From Isoetes taiwanensis (Eukaryota > Streptophyta > Lycopodiopsida > Isoetales > Isoetaceae), in the NCBI GenBank assembly GCA_021234155.1, contig JAJEKV010000095.1, forward strand, positions 124,001 through 188,000: DNA of 64,000 bases. Reading direction: 5' to 3'. The position numbers were made by a program, and so were the translations under genes. Under the pieces are notes generated by a model, which was not told the DNA's origin, ran no database searches, and saw only the letters and a list, made by a program, of their open reading frames with translations. Position 1 is the stretch's first letter. Each line of letters starts with the position of its first letter. Shown one piece after another: positions 1 to 11,266 of the stretch.

Positions 1-250
1 GGCAAGTTCAAGAATGAATAGCCAATGGAACTAAAAGAAGCAAAGTGATGCTAAATTTTGAGATATCATGACCAGGGATCTTCTGAACTTCAATATGTAG
101 CATAATAACAGGGGGTTTTCTTTGTGTTTTTGTACGCTTTTCACTAAGGTTTTCCTATGATTTCGTGATGTATTCAAATGGATGTACTAATGCGTACATC
201 TAGAGTGCACCATTTCTGAGCCATTGATTTTAGCCCTTTTTTTTTCCAAT

Positions 251-418
251 GGTCAACAACCAATGGCTCACAACAAAAGCCCTTTTTTTTGCGTGTGGTG
301 CATAATGGTCAACAACCAATGGCTCACAACAAAAGCTCTTTTTTTGTGTGTGTGGTGCATAATGGTCAACAACCAATGGCTCACAACAAAAGTCCTCTTT
401 TTGTGTGTGTGGTGCATA
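251..418. repeat. 56-bp tandem repeat, three copies
   Basis: Three head-to-tail units begin at 251, 307 and 363. Each contains GGTCAACAACCAATGGCTCA followed by a T-run and a GTGTGGTGCAT-like end. A degenerate fourth start is seen near 419. The unit length is 56, which is not a multiple of three. Short open frames on both strands here are by-products of the repeat, not genes. Confidence 0.9.
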
Positions 419-498
419 ATGGGCACATGAAGGGCGCATGTAGTGCAGTTTCCCCGCCGGCAACACATTTCTTATCATAACTTTTGATCCAGAGCTCT

Positions 499-820
499 GG
501 GTAAAAGCATGTTAGGGTGTACCACTTTTGGAACCTGCAAAAGTACATACACTAGGTACTTCTGAACTGGGTACTTTCTCATTTTTCTTTTCATTAAAAC
601 TAATACAAAAATCCAAAATAAAAGTCAAGGACATGGTAATATTCAAAGTTAAGATAAAGATAATGCTATCGGAGATCAATATATATATAAAAAGTTCTAA
701 AACATACCTTATATTGAGATATTATACAGGTACCCAGTACCCAGTCCTGGCTACCTTTTTAGGTACCTTTTTAGTCACTAAATAATACTTTTTAAGGGAC
801 ACCCTAACATGCTTTTACCC
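499..820. mobile_element. MITE-like element with perfect 21-bp terminal inverted repeats
   Basis: Positions 499-519 (starting GGGTAAAAGCATG) are the exact reverse complement of 800-820. The 322-bp interior is AT-rich, has no coding capacity, and carries several GGTAC-containing subrepeats near both ends. CTCT flanks both sides (495-498 and 821-824) and may be a short target duplication. The size, inverted ends and lack of a gene fit a non-autonomous DNA transposon. The superfamily is not clear. Confidence 0.7.
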
Positions 821-1078
821 CTCTGTTTGAGATGATTTTTATTGCGTTGGAAAGCTCTCTCCGAGATCTTTTTGATAGTGTATGATATGGATATGTTTGG
901 TTAAGTTATCTATGCTAAAAGCGACAATTTTTCCTAGGGGTTTGGTAGGCTTTTACATCCTACCGGTGATTAATCTGAGGATTGTGCTATTGGATATTGT
1001 TTTATGGCTCATTCCGAATGAAGCCTGCAAAAAATTACCATGCATTTTTAGATTTTGAGGCTTCTAGATCCTTGTGCT

Positions 1079-1774
1079 CAGGGATAGGTTCAATACTGTA
1101 TACGTTTTATACGCAATACGTATTTTTCGTTTGATACGGCACAAATTTGACGTTTAATACGTCAAAAATACGGCTAAAAAAATTTCCGGCGCCGAAAACT
1201 TTAAAGAAAGTTTAAACAACTGCTTTAAACGCGAAGTCTTGTTCGCGTAGTTTAAACAAGATTTTGCTTACGCCAACCGTAAATAGTTTCGCTGAAGTTT
1301 AAATGAACGCTTTCGCCACGCCAAAACATCTTCGCTGGGTAGTTTAAACAAATAACTTCGTAGTTTAACGCCAAATATATAAATATATATAGAAAACCGC
1401 CGCAGTTTAAAACTGCTTTCGGGCATTGAACCGCCCTCAAGCGTAGTTTTAAACGTTAAAGAATGCTTACGAACAAAAAAAAAGTTTCCAGAAGTTTAAC
1501 CTTTTATACTACACGCCGAAAAGAGTTTCGGAATAACATTAAGGTTTTCGGGCTACGCCGAAGCCGGGCGAGGGGATTCACGTAGTTTTAAAATTTAAAC
1601 TTCGCTTACGCTAAAGAAAGTTCGCGTAGTTTTAAAGCGAAGGTTTAAACTACGCGAAACTTTTTTCCCACGGGCGATATTAAATACAAAAATACGTATT
1701 TTTCAAAAAATGCGTATTTTTGCACTTTTATACCGTCTGAAAAATAGTTTCATACGTCTGGAACCTATCCACAG
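1079..1774. mobile_element. Non-autonomous hAT-like element with 8-bp target duplication
   Basis: The element starts CAGGGATAGGTTC and ends with the near-complement GAACCTATCCACAG. It is flanked by the exact 8-bp duplication CTTGTGCT at 1071-1078 and 1775-1782. A CAGGG-type terminus plus an 8-bp duplication is the hAT signature. No transposase is present. The interior is unlike its surroundings: it is CG-rich and packed with about ten (A)GTTTAAA words, often preceded by CGCGTA, in both orientations. Clusters of ATACGTATTT occur near both ends. It was probably mobilised in trans. Confidence 0.8.
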
Positions 1775-1782
1775 CTTGTGCT

Positions 1783-2691
1783 AACAAGCGGAAAGTTTCC
1801 CACTTTGGTTTCTCACCACAAGAATCCATGGAGGCCAAAGGTTCTTTGTTAACTTCCGGTTGCAAAATGTTTGTGTATGGGTGTTGCAAACTTTATGACT
1901 TTCAGAATAATGGGATCAATCTGCTCTATCTTTATGGTAACTTTTACTTATGTTCTATTTGTTTTATTGTGATGAAATTCAAAAGCTACAGGTGATGAAA
2001 GCCTCAAATGAATTCTAGTTTTTTTTCGGTTTGAATTCTAAAATTTTTTTGTCTCGGGGGGGGGTTGTGGCGCGTCCTTAAGGCCCGAAGGCCAAAAATT
2101 TTTTGCAACACAAACCATTAACATCCAACATATAAAAATTAAACCCCCCAACACATAACAACCAACACATAACAACCATTGACATTAACAACCAACACAT
2201 AACTACCATTGACATTAATTAACACAACCATTGGGTCCAACACATTTAAATTAAAATCCCCCTTAAACCCCCTTTGGTTTGGGTGCATATTCACACGGGG
2301 GGTGACTCCGGGCAACGAGAGCTGTTGGATAGGCATATTCACCCCTTATTCCTTAATCTACACCGTACGTAAAGTTCCTCGTTTGTGGGGTATGCAAGTA
2401 CAAAATTTGCTATACTGTTACATAGTGACTTCCAAACAATGCTTAAGGAAAGGAAGGTTTAGCATGAGTGGTTAACTCTTTCTGTTGATTCAAAGTTTAC
2501 CATCATAATTATTATCTTTTAATCCATATAGTGTTTATAATACCAAAAGATTAATTACTAGGTAAGTAATCCCCAGAGGTTTTCAAATGGAGGTTACACT
2601 GAATAAACCATAACTAAAGCCAGCCAAAAGGTTAAGCTTTTCAACCAGATAATTTAACCAAACTTTATTCAATTATATACCATGCAGAGAT
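1783..2691. other. Intergenic, no gene recognised
   Basis: The stretch is AT-rich. It holds a run of G near 2057-2066, a short palindrome around AAGGCCCGAAGGCC near 2080, and the minisatellite listed separately. The short open frames show no recognisable domain. Confidence 0.6.
2125..2225. repeat. 30-bp minisatellite
   Basis: Two full 30-bp units begin at 2161 and 2191 (ACCAACACATAAC then ACCATTGACATTAA). Shorter related ACACATAACAACC units lie just upstream from about 2125, and a decayed unit follows. The peptide repeats predicted on the minus strand here are by-products of the repeat. Confidence 0.8.
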
Positions 2692-3059
2692 CTACAAGAG
2701 AGCTTTCCAATGCAACAAATTTCACTCAAAACAGGCTTTTGGATGAATTGTTATGATTTAAAAAAAAAAGCGACGCGTTTTTTGACGTTTTCCCGACGTT
2801 TTTCGGGACGCGGGCTCGACGTTTTTCCGCGAAAATCTTGGACGTTACATCCGGACGCAAAAAATCTGACGGATTTTCTGACGATTTTTCTGATGCTACA
2901 TGTGACGTTTAATTTCTGACGATTTTACTGACGTTTTCGTCTGACGATATATCGTCAGGAATTTAATCGTCAGGATAATCGTCAGGATATTCGTCAGGAC
3001 ATAATCATTCAATTTGTCTGACGATTTTTCTGACGCCAAACCCTCATCCTCTTGTAGTG
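2692..3059. mobile_element. CACTA-like MITE with TGACG-rich interior
   Basis: The right end CTCTTGTAGTG (3049-3059) is the complement of a CACTACAAGAG terminus, the typical CACTA/EnSpm end. The left end keeps CTACAAGAG (2692-2700), with the first two bases lost. Between about 2770 and 3040 there are roughly a dozen TGACG/CGTCA words in both orientations, set in an unusually CG-dense stretch. CACTA elements carry short subterminal repeats of this kind for transposase binding. There is no coding sequence. The degraded left end makes the target duplication unreadable. Confidence 0.55.
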
Positions 3060-4860
3060 GTAATGGAAAAAAAAAATTTGCAAATATGGCGGCTCTGTAT
3101 TGAGAGGCCGCGTTGAAGACGACCAAGAACCCTAACTATTAGGGCTACGTTATTTAGACATGTGATATAATCACCTGTGATCAACCATGAAGATAAAATA
3201 AAGCAAAACAATTAAGAAACATTTTCCATCCTTGGCCAAAAATAGTAGACAATTTACGAGAAGCATAGAGGTAGTAAAACATTTTCCATACCTTCTCAAA
3301 GGAATGGTAGACGTGTAATTGTTCTTCCATATTTGGAATGCTTGGAAGCAACCTCCGTTGGTGCAGTTCCCCACAAACATAGAAATGCATGCAAATGATA
3401 TGGTCAATGCGCAATAAGTGGCAAAATGCATGTAGCATCTTTTATGTTATAGATACATAGAACGTTAGTTATACAAAAAGTGCCCTTAAGATGACAAATC
3501 CATAATAAATATGGACCATGTATATTTTAAGTCACTTGAATTCTTACAAGCAACAATCAACACGTGTAGCAATCTGTTGTGTAGTGGAGCATATGCATGC
3601 GAGATAAACTTAAGATAAACTTGAGTTTACCTAATATATAGCATCAGTATATTCGAAAATAAAAAAAATCCTTCCTCCAACCGTAATATGGGGCTGACCA
3701 TTTAGAATTAGAAGCTGTAAGCTAAGGGAGGGCAGACCCCTACCATTACAGCAGAGGTCAGACCCTACCCTATTTTTACAGGCCCAACTTGAAGATAAAG
3801 ACGCATATGTATGCACGTACCTTTTAGTTGTAACTGTTGATCTGTTGTTTGAGGACTTGCTCCTCGAAACCCATTGCTTTAAGTGTACTGAATACCTTTC
3901 TTCAATAAAAATGCTCCAAGTGTAATGTATAAACCATCAAAGCTAATGCAATGATTGGCTCTGGTCTAAAAGCCTATGGCATTTTTGTTTGTAAGCCAAA
4001 TGGCATATATGGTTTAAAGCCGAGTGGCAGATATGTTTGTGAATCATCAATGTCACTAAATTTTTCAACAATAGAATACTCACCAAGCTATGAGCACCCC
4101 TTTCATGTATATCTTCATGTACATCAAGATTTTTGATGCAGCTCAATATGGTTTCTACCCCAATATGCTTTTTAACGATTCCATGTCGGATGGATGGCCT
4201 CACAATTCGTCTCTTCTATACATGTGTGCTCATCCTGGAATACAACAAACAGTAGTGAGCAACCTACATTCATATGTTATGACTTATATTGAACAGGAAG
4301 AGACTAAAGGACACAAGCAACCCTGGTTATACCAAGGAATTGAAGTGTCTAAAAAAAACCCAGCCTGAACTAGCATTCGCTAGACCAGACATCTGCCTCG
4401 GTCAATCCCTCGGCAGTATTATCAATCCAAACTACAACCCAAGTTATAGTCTGGTACTCGTGATCCTTTAGTCTCAAACCCCAGTTTTTTCATGGTCAAT
4501 TGCAAACACCGACATCCTCAGACCTTATTTATCTTTGTACAAGTTTTACATAAAAGAAACAATAGTCACAATAGTCTTAAAGCCTATTTTATTTAGAACA
4601 ATTGCAAACCTATGCCAACTTGTACGACCTTTTCACAACCGAAACATGTCTTACCAGCTCTATGGCCTAGATCTTTAGAGTCAAGTATGTTTTGTGATCC
4701 TTACTTTCTTTCAATGATTCCATTCAAAATTGTAAAGCCATAAATGTGGTCCTTCAAAATGCCTATCACATTTTTCTTAAAAAAGGCATATACACCTATC
4801 AGACTAGGCAAGGAAAAAACGACTGTCAAATCCTGCCTTAGTTGAAAGACCAGCCGTTTA
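3060..4860. other. Intergenic, no gene recognised
   Basis: The sequence is AT-rich with short open frames on both strands (for example 3171-3438 minus and 4090-4368 plus). None shows a recognisable domain, a repeated pattern or convincing splice signals. I see no RNA gene in this stretch. Confidence 0.55.
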
Positions 4861-6066
4861 GGCAGATCCTATCATAAGCATACAAAATATTGTAATCATG
4901 CTGTGAATATGTTTAACATCCAGAAATCATGCTGAATTTTATAGCATTTGCTCCATATGCCTATTACTACATCTAATTAACCAGGAAGCTTAGATCCATA
5001 GCTTTATGGTAAGCCTACATGCATAGGCAAGCCATTAAACTTGCCACTGTTTTGCTTTATCATTTGGAACAGAAAATATTCCTACCTTCCTGTAATTACA
5101 AGGTCAGTATATTCCAAATAGTTTAGCCATAGATTTTAAGAAGCAAATCCTATCATAAGCATAAACAATATTATAATCCATTCATCCTTATGGACAGATC
5201 TATTAAATTCCTGTCAAACCTTAGTGGTGCGCTCCCTGATCTCTTATTTATCCTTGATGGCTCCAGCATGGCTAGAATCTTGCATTTGCTGATGACTCCC
5301 AGAAGCTCCATATTTATTACTTGTGCAGCAATCCACTATAGTATCCTTAAAATCCGAAATCTTCTCAGCTTGCTCAGGATCTCTACTTAAACTTGCAATG
5401 TTGGGACCATCTTCTGCATTATTTCGGCATTGCATGCCTTGACCCCCTTGTTAATCACAGAGGTACGAAACTGAAAAATCTTCTTTACATTCCCTCCATC
5501 CTTGCTCTTTTCTTCTGCTAATCTCTTGCGTGTGGCAAGGTTAATATCCCCCTTCTTCCTTCCCATTTTCGGAGCAGGGTTTCAGTCCCTGCCCGGAGAA
5601 ATTTACAACATCTAATGCATCCAACATAAACATTTCTTGTTATATAAGACATCCAGCCTAAGACATGTCCTTAACAGCGAGTGTTCTTCCTAACTGCACA
5701 TACCTTTTCCTTTCTCATGGGATCATCGTAAGCCAATGCCGGATTTCGTCATTTCTAGTTGTCTCACGATGCCATGCTGTATTTCCTTGCTGTTTTTTGC
5801 CCTAAAAAAACCTTAGTCATTTAGTCAATAATAGATAATTTCAATTTAGATGTTACATAGGACATTATTCCATTTCTTTGTGTAGAGTTGCTCATATTGC
5901 CATAGATACATCCATTGCATTTACTGCCCAAGGTATCCCTATGGCAGGAGATATTCTTGTGTCAAAATGATCCATATAGTATATCATATCATATTATTCC
6001 TGTTATTGTTTCTACCTTCTATACTCTTCATAGCTTCTTATATAATGGTGCTCCTTTTATGCTCCA
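4861..6066. repeat. Left copy of a ~1.2-kb direct repeat flanking the RT element
   Basis: This segment is nearly identical to 10957-14340 once the 2.16-kb insertion there is removed. Both copies start GGCAGATCCTATCATAAGC and stop at GGTGCTCCTTTTATGCTCCA. The minus strand carries a broken version of the 121-residue frame that is open in the right copy. Relative to the right copy it lacks about 12 bases plus one base near 5400-5425, which breaks the frame. The repeats lie outside the reverse-transcriptase element in direct orientation, like the pseudo-LTRs of Penelope-like elements. No TG...CA termini or primer-binding site are seen. Confidence 0.8.
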
Positions 6067-7488
6067 CAATCTGTATAATAAAAAACCCTGCCTCCTACCG
6101 TAGGTCAGGGGGGCCGCTTATTCTTTATTTCTCTCATTTTGAGAGCATTCATGGTGACAACAAGGAGAGTAGAGCCTTGTTCCCACCAAGGCCCTACCCT
6201 ACCTATATTTTATTAGTCATTTACTCCATAATACTTTTTAGTATCCCAATCATATCTGTTACTGAGTAGAGAATGCCAAGGAACTCTTCTTTTTCTAGAA
6301 TATTCAGAACCATTTCTGATATTTTGCTTTATGAAAGCCGTTTTTGTTGAAAGCCTCAATGAGCACATATATATCTTTGGCAGCATCCCATGCTTCAGAG
6401 TGGGCATAAACATACGGTATAATTTGGGATATAATAACCCTGGATGCCTGCCCAAATGGCCTGCAGCTATCAGCCCTGATAAACCTGTTAACTTCAAAGG
6501 GTAGCTTGGTTCTTTTGTCATATCTTGTGACTTTAAAAGTCCCTTTGTTGCAATCCTTGACCTGTATAGTAATATTTAGGAAGTTGCACTTCATGCCTAT
6601 TGCATCTTCACTATTAATTCTATAAGAATATTCAGTTTCATCTTTTATTCCTAGATACTTCATATTGTAGATTGTATGCTCAGCATCTTCAGTTACAAAT
6701 TCCATAATTCTTCCACCATTAATGATGTTTAGGTCGTCAATATACCTTGCAGCATGCTGGAATCTGTACACATCAGACATTCTCCCATAATAGGCTAATT
6801 TTAAAATAAATCTAAGTTTGAACCATGCAAGATATAAGTTGCACCAGGCTGGGCTGCAAGCAAAACCCATGGGAATCCCTTTAACCTGTTTCCAAATGTC
6901 ATTTCATGTTTGCAGATAACAGTTGTACAGTAACCAAGTATTCATAACCTTGAATTTTTCTTTGGTAATCAATCTCCAGCTAACATACTCTTTACTTTTC
7001 TAAGACTTGGCCCACTTGACCACTATATTATCATTTTTGCATTTAATTAACATATCAAAGTATGTTTTTTCTTCTCTCATATACTGCCAGATCATGTCAT
7101 AAATATCATTGCATATCTCATTGATTCCCTCATCTCCAAATAAGGGGATGTTCTCATAACATTTCATTATGTCTGCTGAAAAGACATTATGCACTTTATT
7201 TGGGAGGTTCAGTATCAAATCATAAGATGAGTTGACCATCCAACATGCATTAATTCTTTTGGTACTCCATATTCTGTATTTTGTTGTCATCTTAAAGCAG
7301 ATGTTAGGCCATATTTCAATACAATTGTTCAGAATGCTAGTAACAATGGCTGCAACAATGTATCATGTGCATTAGTTAGCCATCTGTATTCCCCTTTATG
7401 TGCTTTGAACGTTGCCATAAGATATGGTAACTTCCTATTCTGGAAGCATAAGTTTACCACTAGCATTAGCATTATCTTATCTTATTCT

Positions 7489-7620
7489 TGATAGCCTTTT
7501 AATATTTGGTTATTGTGTTTGGTGATGGGGCCTAGTCCCCAGGTTTTAGATGGGCTATTGCCCTTGCATGTGTCGTCCCATAACCCGTTGGGTTCCCGTG
7601 GACGTTAAAATTTCTTATCT
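7489..7620 (+). mobile_element. Short 5'-truncated LINE/SINE tail with 16-bp target duplication
   Basis: The insert is flanked by the exact 16-bp repeat TATCTTATCTTATTCT (7473-7488 and 7621-7636). It ends in CGTGGACGTTAAAATTTC followed by a (TTATC)n microsatellite. A target duplication with a short microsatellite tail is typical of LINE-mediated retroposition. The body (GGGGCCTAGTCCCCAG and so on) encodes nothing. It interrupts the minus-strand RT between the DKAANN block and the fingers block. It could be a SINE or the 3' end of a LINE. Confidence 0.75.
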
Positions 7621-8249
7621 TATCTTATCTTATTCTGGCCCTGTAAATCATCAATAAACTTCCTAATATCTTCCCTGCATTTGTCTTTTATATTCTCAGG
7701 CTTTAGTAGACATTTTTCAAAATCATCACTTTGGAGTCTGCTTTCAGCCATTTCAGCAATGTGTTTTGGGCATATAAATATTGCATTATTTGCTGCTTTG
7801 TCAAGTCCTGCAACATACAAATTTCTATTCAGCCAAATTATATTTTTCTTGACTTCTTGGTCTAACCACAGAAATCTCTTGGTCTGCACTGAATTTTTTA
7901 ATTCCACTATCTCAGAATGAGCCATTTGTTGGAGCATTATGCTAATATTCTGAATATCATCAAAAGTAAGGTCCAGAAGTTTGAACTTGTGCACATTAAA
8001 GAACTGCTGACATAATGTACCAAATTCTTCCATAAATGCTTGTATGCTAAGGCTATAATCAGGGATATGATTTAGTCCATAAGAAAATGCCCTTCTCAGT
8101 TTAAAATTATGAATAATCTCCAGGTTGGTAGTTCTAATGTGCCTTATAGATTTGTCAATGAAAGGTTTGTATACTACATCTCTGATTTGATTGATGTATT
8201 TTCATGCAAAAATCGTTATATCAACTAATTCTGTACCCCTTTCCTGCAA

Positions 8250-8336
8250 CACCTCATAAAGGATTGTATGAAACATTCTTTTAATGCTTAGTGCAACTCA
8301 TAAAGGATTGTATGAAACATCCTTTTAATGCTTATA
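8250..8336. repeat. 44-bp tandem duplication inside the RT remnant
   Basis: The sequence CTCATAAAGGATTGTATGAA and the bases after it occur twice in tandem (about 8253 and 8297). The duplication lies in the N-terminal part of the reverse-transcriptase pseudogene and is one of its disabling lesions. Confidence 0.75.
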
Positions 8337-8809
8337 TCCGTTGACATCTTTAACTATCATTCTGAGCTTCAAGTTTTCAGCCTACAAAAACACTTTAAAT
8401 CAGGATTCATGGTATAGCACATAAACAGCACAATTATAAAAAGTAAATTGTTTGATTGAGGGCCAAATGGTATCAGACAAAATGTAAATCAGTTTTTTAA
8501 GTAGCTTCCATAGCTCATAGGGTAAACTGATAAAACATCCCTTGGCTGGGTATAGCAGAAAATCAAAAAACTTCTCTACTGAGAATCTGGAACACAATCC
8601 AGTTTTGAGAGAGTGTCATCTTCTAGTGAAATGATTTCATTTCCTCTTTTAGTGATTGAATATTCTTCACTGTCCTTTGCATTGTTATCTCTTGTAGCTC
8701 CCGGCCCTTTCATTTTTGGGTCTTGGTAATCCTGGGCGGCATCCTAGGGGTTATCATTTTTCTTTGTTCATTTGAGTTGGGATTTCTAGAGTACTTTTTG
8801 TCCCAAAAC

Positions 8810-10145
8810 TCAGTTCGATTTGCAGAAATTTTTGCCTTTTAGAAAGCTGACTGGTCTGATCATCTTTTCAGCTATGTCTGCCATCTTGTTGTTACCAAAG
8901 AGAACTTTCAGATTCTTTTCTGGATAATTGGCAAAAGATATAGTCATGGTGATCAAATTCTTCCTGACTTCAAGGTACGATATGTATGCTAAAACAGCAT
9001 CTCCCATGGATTTCTTTGTTCAGCAGTTTAGAGATAACCATTTTTGACATGGGGGAGGACCCGGGATAGAGTATTTCCATGTGATTGATCAGAAACCATA
9101 TGCCCTGATCGAACCATATAATCCCACATTTGCATTCTTCATGCTTATTCTTCTTGTATGAGAACTTAGTCTTCTCACATAAACATTTAAAGTAAGGACA
9201 ATGTGTTCTCCACATTCTTTTAAGGAAAAAGTCATCCCTGGTAATATTTGGGAAGGCCATATGGCCTTTCTGACTGATTTCTATTGGAGCATCCACTATG
9301 CATTTTTGCTCAAAGAAATCCATTTTAAATCGCAGATTTACCTCAAGAGTCTCGAAAGTTTTTTCCAATTTTAATGCAGCATACTTGGTAGTCTTTATCT
9401 CATCTTGTGATATTCCTGCAAGAGCAATCCACGTGTCAACATCTATGGGTGCTAAGGCGCCAAAATTTTGGCTCTTCCATATGGCGTGGTCATATAGGAC
9501 AGCATAGCATTCCACTGTTTGTTCAATTATTACTGGAAAGCATGTGGAATTAGAAAGAGTCAGCTCTGGTACTTTATTCTCCTTCTTATAATTTTCAGAT
9601 GAATCCTTTTGAGAGATCAGATCCTTGTTACTATACCCAATACTCAGCATGTCTTCATCAGTAAGATCCATGTCGAAAACTAAACAATCAGTCATGTCTT
9701 TTTTCACTTTGCTAGGTTTCTGTTTGCTGGAAGTATCTTCTTTACCAAATGTAAGAGGCATGATGTTATTAGCTTTCTCCAATGCCATGATGCCAATCAT
9801 AAATTTGTTTGCTGCTTCATCCTCAAAACATGTCCTCTGATACAAAATACTGCTCATATTGCTATAGGTATCAGTCAAAATATCCTTACATTTTGAGAAT
9901 TCGAAGTTCACCTTCTTCATCAACTGGAATTTTGCAAACCATCCGCTGAATCCCAAGTATGATACTGGTGACAAACTTTTGTCAAGAAGGTTGAAAGTAA
10001 TATAAGAATGCACATCCTCGTTCCTGATACGTCCTATAATGGTTTGTACCGCCATATTTGGACTGTTGATGTTGCATTTGTCATACTCGAGCATAACAAG
10101 CTCCTTAATCCAGTGATTGTAAACATCTTGATCTTCTGATTGCAT
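8810..10145 (-). pseudogene. Unknown retroelement ORF upstream of RT, with Cys-rich patch
   Basis: A 391-residue frame runs from ATG at 10145 to 8970. One frameshift near 9005 joins it to a further stretch ending at 8810, giving about 445 residues in all. It lies upstream of the reverse transcriptase on the same strand and is probably the first product, or the N-terminal part, of the retroelement. Visible features are an acidic middle region and a Cys/His cluster near residues 315-345 (HCPYFKCLC, then EECKCG) that could bind zinc. No GIY-YIG, gag knuckle, protease or integrase motif is apparent. Chlamys/Naiad Penelope-like elements carry an N-terminal endonuclease, but I cannot show one here. 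The function is unknown. Confidence 0.5.
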
Positions 10146-10956
10146 ATTGTCCTAAATCAACACAAAATAAATTCTTAGTATATAACTTAATGAAATCAAA
10201 TCTGCAGTACCTGAGAAATCTGCCTATCCTGATCATGGTTGTTAGTATAACTAACAAACTGGAATATGATAAAAAAACCTTAAATCCGCATCAGCAGACT
10301 TTTGTCCAGTAAAGACCTTTGAAAGGTAAGAACTAGGACCATTTAGCAGCCCTGATCATAATCAGGTACTGTTATAACCAGGCCATGATCAGATAGGTAA
10401 AACAATTACTTGACATAACTTTATGCCATAAATTTACTGCCCAAAACTTATGCCATTATTTAAGAATAGGACATACAATGATAGTTCTAAACATATTTAG
10501 GCAATGCACAACCATTTGCCCACTGTATTAAGAAAGCCTATTACCTGCACCCACAATTAGAATGGTTGAACAAGAATGGGATAGCAGGCGTCATAGGTTT
10601 TCTTAAGGTATCCCCTCTCACTTTGCTAGCATTCAATTGAAAACAGAAAGCAAAGTAACTTAAAGATCCCTAGATTTAGTAGCCTACATAATCTATAACT
10701 ATTCTTAGGCTACATCATCCAATGATTATCCAGGAATCATGCTGATCTTTATAATATTTGCTGCAGTGCCACATGCCTATTATTCTATCAAATAAAGCTA
10801 GAAGCCCAGATCCATAACATTATGATAAGCCTACATGCATAGGCAGGTCATAAGACTTGCCACTGTTTTGTTTTGTCATTTGGAATAGAAAATATCCTTA
10901 CCATCTGCAATTACAAGATTAGTATACTCCATATGGTTTGGCCTTAGATTTTAAGA
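10146..10956. repeat. Intergenic sequence with an older tandem copy of the ~280-bp repeat unit
   Basis: From about 10680 to 10956 the sequence is a diverged version of the unit that follows at 10957-11236 and that also opens the left repeat at 4861. Shared landmarks are AAGCCTACATGCATAGGCA, TTGCCACTGTTTTG and CCTATCATAAGC. The terminal repeat therefore begins with a roughly 280-bp tandem unit, two copies on the right and one on the left. No gene is seen in 10146-10680. Confidence 0.65.
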
Positions 10957-11266
10957 GGCAGATCCTATCATAAGCATACAAAATATTGTAATCATGCTGT
11001 GAATATGTTTAACATCCAGAAATCATGCTGAATTTTATAACATTTGCTCCATATGCCTATTACTACATCTAATTAAGCAGGAAGCTTAGATCCATAGTTT
11101 ATGGTAAGCCTACATGCATAGGCAAGCCATTAAACTTGCCACTGCTTTGCTTTATCATTTGGAACAGAAAATATTCCTACCTTCCTGTAATTACAAGGTC
11201 AGTATATTCCAAATAGTTTAGCCATAGATTTTAAGAAGCAAAACTTATCATAAGCATAAACAATAT

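Larger units (their letters stand above)
6304..8340 (-). pseudogene. Reverse transcriptase, Penelope-like or related clade
   Basis: Conserved RT blocks appear in order along the minus strand, in several frames. An N-terminal region includes LRRAFSYG (about 8100). A DKAANNAIFIC block follows (about 7790; compare the DKG motif of Penelope-type RTs). Next come the fingers block LPYLMATFKAHKGEYRW (about 7390), motif A FSADIMKCYENIPL (about 7150), motif B MGFACSPAWCNLYL (6870-6829) and motif C RYIDDL with the catalytic aspartates (about 6745). The thumb follows, ending near 6304. The longest intact piece is 188 residues. The MGF(S/A)CSPxWCNxY signature resembles an RT family I associate with protists and green plants. 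Frameshifts, stops and the 7489-7620 insertion make it a pseudogene. Confidence 0.8.
6213..10145 (-). mobile_element. Decayed retroelement with Penelope-like reverse transcriptase
   Basis: Minus-strand coding remnants read in order: an unknown ORF with a Cys-rich patch (10145 to about 8810), then a complete but frameshifted reverse transcriptase (8340 to 6304). Direct repeats of about 1.2 kb lie on both sides (4861-6066 and 10957-14340). A 132-bp insertion (7489-7620) and a 44-bp tandem duplication (8250-8336) lie inside the RT coding region, so this copy is dead. The arrangement suggests a Penelope-like element. I see no GIY-YIG endonuclease motif and no integrase, so the class remains open. 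Confidence 0.65.

Noticed and set aside
224..480. Small ORFs encoding repeated WCIMVNNQWL peptides
   Set aside because: They are translations of the 56-bp tandem repeat, present in several frames and on both strands.
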